Source: Caprimulgus europaeus (lineage: Eukaryota > Chordata > Aves > Caprimulgiformes > Caprimulgidae). Taken from it: 64,000 nucleotides of DNA. Below are positions 58,101-64,000 of the stretch, in pieces. The DNA is taken from contig OU015523.1 in the NCBI GenBank assembly GCA_907165065.1, positions 117,020,246 through 117,084,245 of the forward strand, written 5' to 3'. The position numbers and the translations under genes are program-made. The notes under the pieces were generated by a model, which worked only from the letters and a program-made list of their open reading frames with translations, had not been told where the DNA came from and ran no database searches. How positions within the stretch are numbered: the first letter of the stretch is position 1; every line of letters starts with the position of its first letter.

Positions 58101-61100
58101 AGTCATTTGTCTGTCAATCTATAGTTCTCTGTTTTAAAAGTCAACACAATTCCTTTAGGCCATGACGAGGGACAATATTGGCTGGAGAGCCCATAAGCCT
58201 TCAGTGAATTATCTGGGCTGCAAGTACTTTGCTAATATGCTTTACCTTTAACTCAATTCTGTCTCCATAGTAATTGCTGCTTACACAGTATGTTTGCTAA
58301 CCCAGGATAATATCCTTTTTATGTGATTCTTCAAAATTAAGCTCATATGCACCAAGTTTATTAACTTTCATTGAAATGCTACAGAAAAGCTATTAAGGTG
58401 CTGGTCATCAACCTAACAGCAATAATATACATTACTTTTCTCTCTTAGGATCTGAAGTGGACAAAATGGTAATTGGTAGTAGATGTGCTATTCAGATGAA
58501 TATCTGAATGGAGTAGACCTATCAATATAAGAGAAATCTAAAGGGAGAAAGTGCTTTATTCATTACTAGAAGGGCTCGATTTCCATCCAAGCAACACTAC
58601 TGAAAGGAAGACAGAAATCATGCTAGATTAACTCTAGGAATGTGATATCCAACTGGATCTGCCCTCTGTGAACAAGAAGGAGCTACACCATCCAACTGTT
58701 GCTGAGGCCAGAGATTCTGAGTGCTCACTTGAAAACAAATACTATTTACTATACAGAGGTTCAACCATGGCCTGACCCTTCCATTCAGGACCCTCTACCA
58801 GCATAGAACTGAAATAGCTCTTGTCCAGAGGCAATGTACTCTCTGCAAAGGTATAAATAGCGTGGACCTCCATCTGTCATTTATTGGTGCAAGTCCAATG
58901 AAGTTAATGCTAAATAGATTTATACCAGATGACGACCCAGCCCTGAGCTTCTTAGAAAGTCACTTACATTAAATCAAACCACAATGCATTATCTGTTTTT
59001 CTCAGGCACTTTGTTTAATATGGATTGTTGCTGCTGTGTTCACTCTTTCTTTAGATTAAAAGATGTTGGGGCAAGGACACGAGGATTCTACCATCAGTCC
59101 AGGACCAGTGAGAGGAAATAAAACAGCTTATACTCCTAAAGAACAAAATAAAACAAAGAAAAAAAAAACAACAACAAAAACCAAACTCAAATCAAAACAA
59201 AAAAAAACCAAACTCACCACAATCTCCCTATTGGTTCTGTCCCATCCCAACTAAATCTGATAACACATGGAGACAAATCCTTGAAAGTACAAGACTCAAG
59301 GTTTTTGACTCTGCTTGGCAGAGATAATATGCTTGCCTGTCTCTGCTCTGCCAGAATAAAGTCTGTGGGAGCTTTGATTTCTGCTGAAGCCAAAGTTTTT
59401 ATTTTCAACAAGCCATTTATTTGAAGGGAATGTCTTGAAATCATTTTATAGTTCAAAGAGATTGCATATTTTAATATTTGAAACAAGAGATTAAACAGGA
59501 TTTACTGTTGGTCAAGTCAGCTTTGCTACCTTTATTTCCAGTCTTCACAAGCAACCAAACAATAGTGTAATTTATGCACATTGGTATATGTTTATTTATC
59601 CTTTAAATCTGTCCCTAGAATTTCTGAAAGGGTTGCCTGCAGTCATTCAAAGCTTGAAGAATGTAACTTTTTGCATAGGTATGAAGTATAAGAATGACAT
59701 CCAAGTGCCTCTGTAGAAACAGGCATCATTGATAAAGATTTCCTAAATGCAAGTAAACAGAACCTCAAAAGCTACCTGCATAGGACTTCTTATATGTAAA
59801 GATATATAATCAAACATGTACTTTTTACATATCATGCACTTATTTTTACTTACTACTACATACTTATTACTGATATTGCTAGTTACACACTTTCTGTAAT
59901 GTGCTTTTTCAGACAGCTCTGTATACACCTAGCCAACTATTCCTCTTCCTTTTTCAAAAATTTATTTTTAAACGTACTTATTTATTTGTAAATAAAGGAT
60001 TACAGCTGATGGGTAAATAGTAGACTCTAAAAGACAGGTTTTCACTAAGACTGTGTGACATGTAAAGCACTACAATCAATAATATGAGGACAGAGCAATG
60101 AGATACCTACGAGAGTTCCCTCAGTTATCTCTAGGTACAGACCTAGTGTGTGCTGAAGAAAAAGAACAGTTCATTTCATTTTATGGTCTCTTTCCACCTT
60201 CACTCTGTTTCCTTAAGTACGTAGTTCAGTAGAATGGGAATGACGCTTGACTTAATTTAATTAAGTTAATCACATATTTGTCTCTTTAACAACAGCAGGA
60301 ATGGAATAAGTGTACAGCCCAAGAGCAGGATCCATGGAGAACACCTTTCCTGCAGACTCACACATTTCTCTGCAGATTTACCTTCTCAAGGTCCTTTCAC
60401 ACAAATAGATATTCAGATTGTTTCTTTCCTCTTCTGACTTGCCTTAGTCAAAGAGCATTTTTTAGGTACTGAAGAGACTTCAGCAGCAGCACTAACATTT
60501 CCTATTTATTACCATAATAAACACAGACACCTCACCCCACCTCCCCTATCTTAACCTCTTCCTTAACCACTTTTTTTGTTTGTTTTAGTTACTAATAATG
60601 AGCTCTAATCCACAATCTGAGAAATAATTAGTGCATCCAGGAATCACTTTCTAAGAAGGTGCAGTGTGGAGATATATTTCCTGTTGCAGTCTCCTTTCAG
60701 CTGTACCATGCAGAGTCCCATCACTGTCTCTGTGTGGTTTGTACAAACACACATTATTACACAAATCTGATTTTCTTTCACAAGAGAGAATACAAAAAGT
60801 GAAGACCAAAGAAACCCTGTTTTCAGACATTACTTGTTTTTCTCAAAATCTAATGAGAACTATTAAAATGTCACATTGACTTCTCAATCTTTATTTCTAT
60901 GAATCCAAAATAGAGTTCAGAATAAGACCTAGTTCTTCCAATTTGCATTTAAAAAGGAGCAAAAAATTCACAACAAATAACTCCTTTGTCAAATTAGATG
61001 CTAGTTAAAATGCAGAATGTTCAGTTGCAAAAGTGTTGTCATTATTTGTATTTTTTTCCTTTATAAATTCCTTTTAAGTAGTTTATTGACAGATTTGGTA

Positions 61101-63134
61101 CCCACTTTTTCAAATGTTGTGGGAGTTACTCATATCCCAGTGTTGCTATGCATCTTACATAACAAAAAGCACACATTAAAAACATGAGAATACTATCCTA
61201 CCAGAGGATGCAAGATAGCAGAAAATGCTACATCATCTCCCTAAATATTAATTATGTGTTAGGCTGTGCTTGTAGACTGCAGCTGAGTTGGGCTTGTCAT
61301 GCATGGAGTGTGAGATGCACTTCAATCATAACAGGGAAGCAACAATATATTTTATTGATATAAAACACTGAGTTAATGAACTTCAATAGTAAACGTGACA
61401 ATGGTTTAACAATATTCAATGTCGAAGTACGCTGGATTATTTATTATATAGAGGACAGAGTTAGATAAAGCTGTCAGGGACATCCTACCATTGAAATTCA
61501 GAGGTTCAGAGTGGCCCCCCTTGCTTTCCAAACTCCTTCTCAAAGAGGAGTCTAGGTGTAGCTGGATCCAATCCTAGTCCCTGACTTGGTCAACAATTTA
61601 TATCTAAAGGTTTATATGTGCACAATTTTTTATACCACTTAGCTGAGATTTCAAAGTTTAGCATGCTATAATCACTTACCAAGAATCTCTCAGTCTCAGG
61701 GAGTAAGATTGAGAGGCATCCCTACTCCAGGGGAGATCCTGGCCTGCAGCCCACTGTCATGTCAGGAGAGCCCAACGAGCCCTGGGCTGTCTATAGAGAA
61801 AGATGATCGATTTGTATTTACATACCGGTGAGACATCTGGATTGCTGTTACAGACACCCTTGGCTACCACTTTGCCATCCATCTCCCAAAGTCCAGCGTA
61901 AGTGGGGAGTGGCCATCACAGCCTCCGCTGGTGTTTATGGCTTAAATGAGGGGCAGGGGGGGAGCACAACATCACAGGACTATATAATCTTATAACCTTT
62001 CAGCTCATCAGCAACTGTTCAAGCCAATAGGCCATCCATAAAAGATTTGGGGAGTAGAGACTATCCTTTCCTGCTGTTGCAGCTGTATTTTTTTTAACTG
62101 ACTTAAATTCTGGAGGGTCTGATTCTTGCTGATGGATGCTTGGCATTTTCTGAGCAAGCTGAATGGATCCAGCTGTAAGGGAGCAATGTGTTTCTTCACT
62201 TTCCAGAGGGGCTTAAGTAAGTGTCCAACCACTCTGCAGCCAGAAACTGTGCTCATGCTTACATGGGGACACAAGCATGCAGAAAAAAATCATATAAGAC
62301 TGGAAGGTCCACAGTGATTTAAAGTACTCAAAAGTTTAAACAATAATTAAGAAGTCTCGCTGTTTATTTATGATCACTGTGGGCACAGATGCCTACCTTG
62401 TCTTCAGAAACCAGTCCAGCACACTGAAGAGCAATCTCAAAACATCCCTTTGCTTTGAAGCCAGATCCTGTAAAAAAGAGAAAAAAAAAAAAATCAAACA
62501 GCAGAAAAAGGTCATCTTTCTCCTCTTTAGTACCTCAGCAGTAAGAGAACCTGCCTAGATAAGGAAGGATTGTGTATAATATCACAGTCTGTCTCCAGGG
62601 ATTTGAAACTTTCCACCTTCTAGGCAACTGTTCTTACCACTGGGATAAACCCTACCTGCAGAATTTGCCAAAACCCTGCAGCAGACTCTCTACTTCAACG
62701 ATATCATAAATACACATTAAAGAGGGAAACTATCTGTGTAATTTAAATTACACATTTGCTGCATCAGTAAACAAAAACTAGGTTTTATTTCCAGGTGACA
62801 CCTCTCCACAAGGCTATAGCCTTCCTCGTGCTTCTCTAGCTCATTAAATATTGCACTACTCTATTAATGTGAAACTGGATTAGTAGATAGCATAGAATAA
62901 TCCCCGCTTTGGTATATAAGGCTGTAGTCCAGGTTGCTGGTGATACTGGTTCCAATATACTGAGGCAGGAAAAGATCAGAATCATGTATTCTTCATTACT
63001 AGGCACTGGGAGGAAATACCACAACCACCCGCTCTTGCAGCTACAAACAGGAGCAGCGCCTGACCCAATCTTGATGGTAAGCATCTAAATCCTTATGAGA
63101 CAAGGATTTAATAGATACTTTCCTCCTGTGCTTG
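55172..63134. other. long block of unique non-coding DNA
   Basis: About 8 kb without recognised LINE, LTR or gene, the longest such block in the window. It contains an A-rich low-complexity tract at 59141-59216 and a CpG-bearing segment at about 61690-61950 (see findings). A TATAAATAG string at 58853 lies in no promoter-like context. Confidence 0.5.
59141..59216. repeat. A-rich low-complexity tract (AAAC/AAC-type)
   Basis: About 75 bp of A runs broken by C, with a repeated CCAAACTCA motif at both ends of the last part. Confidence 0.8.
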
Positions 63135-63423
63135 ATAGGCCTGATAGGACCAGAGGAAATGGCAGGAAGATGTGCCAGGGAAGGTTCAGGTTGGACATTA
63201 GGAAAAGGTTCTTCACCTTGAGGGTGGTGGAGCACTGGAACAGACTCCCCAGGGAGGTGGTCATGGCACCAAGCTTGATAATATTCAAGAAGCATTTGGA
63301 CAAGGCCCTCAGACACATGGTCTGAATCTTCGGATTCTCCTATGCTGGGGCAAGAGTTGGACTCAGTGATCCTTGTGGGTCCCTTCCAACTCACAATATT
63401 CTGTGATTCTGTGAATCTATGAC
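63135..63423 (+). mobile_element. CR1 LINE 3' end, sense, about 290 bp
   Basis: The frame 63095-63325 carries [40 protein letters not shown] and ends DKALRHMV, the C-terminus of CR1 ORF2. The 3' UTR follows (GCTGGGGCAAGAGTTGGAC, CAGTGATCCTTGTGGG, TCCCTTCCAACTCAC) and an ATTCTGTGATTCTGTGAATC tail ending at about 63421. Its [15 protein letters not shown] and ALRHMV wording marks a subfamily not otherwise seen in the window. The large antisense frame 63041-63538 is a shadow of this copy. Confidence 0.94.
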
Positions 63424-64000
63424 TTCCCCCTTCACCAGGCTGACTTTGGTGGATCAGCTTTTGAGGTACCATACCCTGCCATGCAGCTTCCTCTAGATCG
63501 ATCGGCTGATGACAACATAGAACTGTAGTGCTGAGCATGTTGCAATGTAATACCCCTTGCAGACCTAACTGTAAGTTTTATGAGGATCCCCTCTTCCTGT
63601 TGGTCTTACTAATGAAACCTGCAGCCTATTCTAAAAAACATTGCAGGTTTTACTAGATCTAATCAGTTGTTTGTTCCTGATATCTAGTGCACCTGGCTCA
63701 TTCCTTTCCCTCTAATCAGAATGCTGCTCTAAATGCTTTCAAGTGCATAAAGTTCTTGGAGGGTACAGATGATTGCTTAAAACCATCTGGACTTTCCAGG
63801 TGGTATAATATATCCTAATCAGCTATGGAAAGCAGTTCCTGTATGAGCATCATTGGTTATCAGCAAACTTTGGATTCGTCACATTTTATCAACTGCAATT
63901 TCCATAATTCTATTCCTTCATCCTAATGCTTAGTCCGTCTGCTAATGCTACAAGGTCTATAACCATATTCATAGAAATGGCTTTAAACCTTGATTTTGAC
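63424..64000. other. unique non-coding DNA, right edge
   Basis: No recognised gene or repeat. Confidence 0.6.

Noticed and set aside
58853..58861. TATAAATAG as a promoter TATA box
   Set aside because: No downstream open frame, CpG-rich start region or other promoter element was found. Such strings are common in AT-rich DNA.
63041..63538. 165-codon minus-strand open frame, the second longest in the window
   Set aside because: Most of it is the reverse complement of the sense CR1 copy at 63135-63423. No protein family is recognised.
1..64000. CRISPR array, phage, operon or other microbial system
   Set aside because: No regularly spaced identical repeats with unique spacers, and no dense coding or ribosome-binding pattern. 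CR1 and avian LTR content shows vertebrate nuclear DNA.

Overview
This window looks like AT-rich, gene-poor DNA from a bird nuclear genome. The evidence is the repeat content. There are about fourteen pieces of chicken-repeat-1 (CR1) LINE, mostly 5'-truncated 3' ends carrying the typical '..GATCTTTAAGGTCCCTTCCAACCC..' style tails and ATTCTGTG/ATTCTATG terminal repeats. There are also seven solo or broken endogenous-retrovirus LTRs of types that are common in birds, four of them with perfect 5-bp target-site duplications (TSDs). I found no host coding exon, tRNA, rRNA, CRISPR array or bacterial-type operon. The longer open frames are CR1 sequence, antisense shadows of CR1, parts of LTRs, or translations of simple repeats and unique DNA with no recognisable domain. 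The window is probably a gene desert or a large intron.

Layout. 1-12 kb: an antisense CR1 reverse-transcriptase fragment (438-1776), a CR1 3' end (5183-5467), a truncated antisense LTR (6710-7492), and otherwise unique DNA with two notable palindromes. 12-20 kb: almost only unique DNA with two very short CR1 tails. 20-29.2 kb: four related LTRs (20416-21039, 22775-23394, 25500-25813 and 26824-27417) and a 145-152-bp tandem duplication (28727-29014). 29.2-34.2 kb: five CR1 3' ends, two of them over 600 bp. 34-41 kb: unique DNA, a very old CR1-like reverse-transcriptase remnant (about 36985-37480) and an antisense CR1 end (40034-40224). 41.9-43 kb: a 1073-bp solo LTR with an internal minisatellite-like array. 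43-50 kb: a (TTAT)n microsatellite, the longest CR1 in the window (46475-48455, heavily decayed) and an antisense CR1 end. 50-64 kb: mostly unique DNA, one further solo LTR (54582-55166, antisense) and a CR1 end near the right edge.

Nothing here works together as a gene system. The LINE copies are dead (truncated, frameshifted), and the LTRs have no gag, pol or env between them. The points most worth a second look are the structural ones: the change in repeat number between two copies of the same LTR array, an LTR that lost its U3/TATA core but kept a perfect TSD, the LTR and CR1 clusters, the tandem duplication at 28.7-29.0 kb, and a few CpG-rich islets in CpG-poor unique DNA. All repeat assignments rest on recognising family sequence by eye, without a database search, so edges are accurate to roughly 5-20 bp except where a TSD fixes them.
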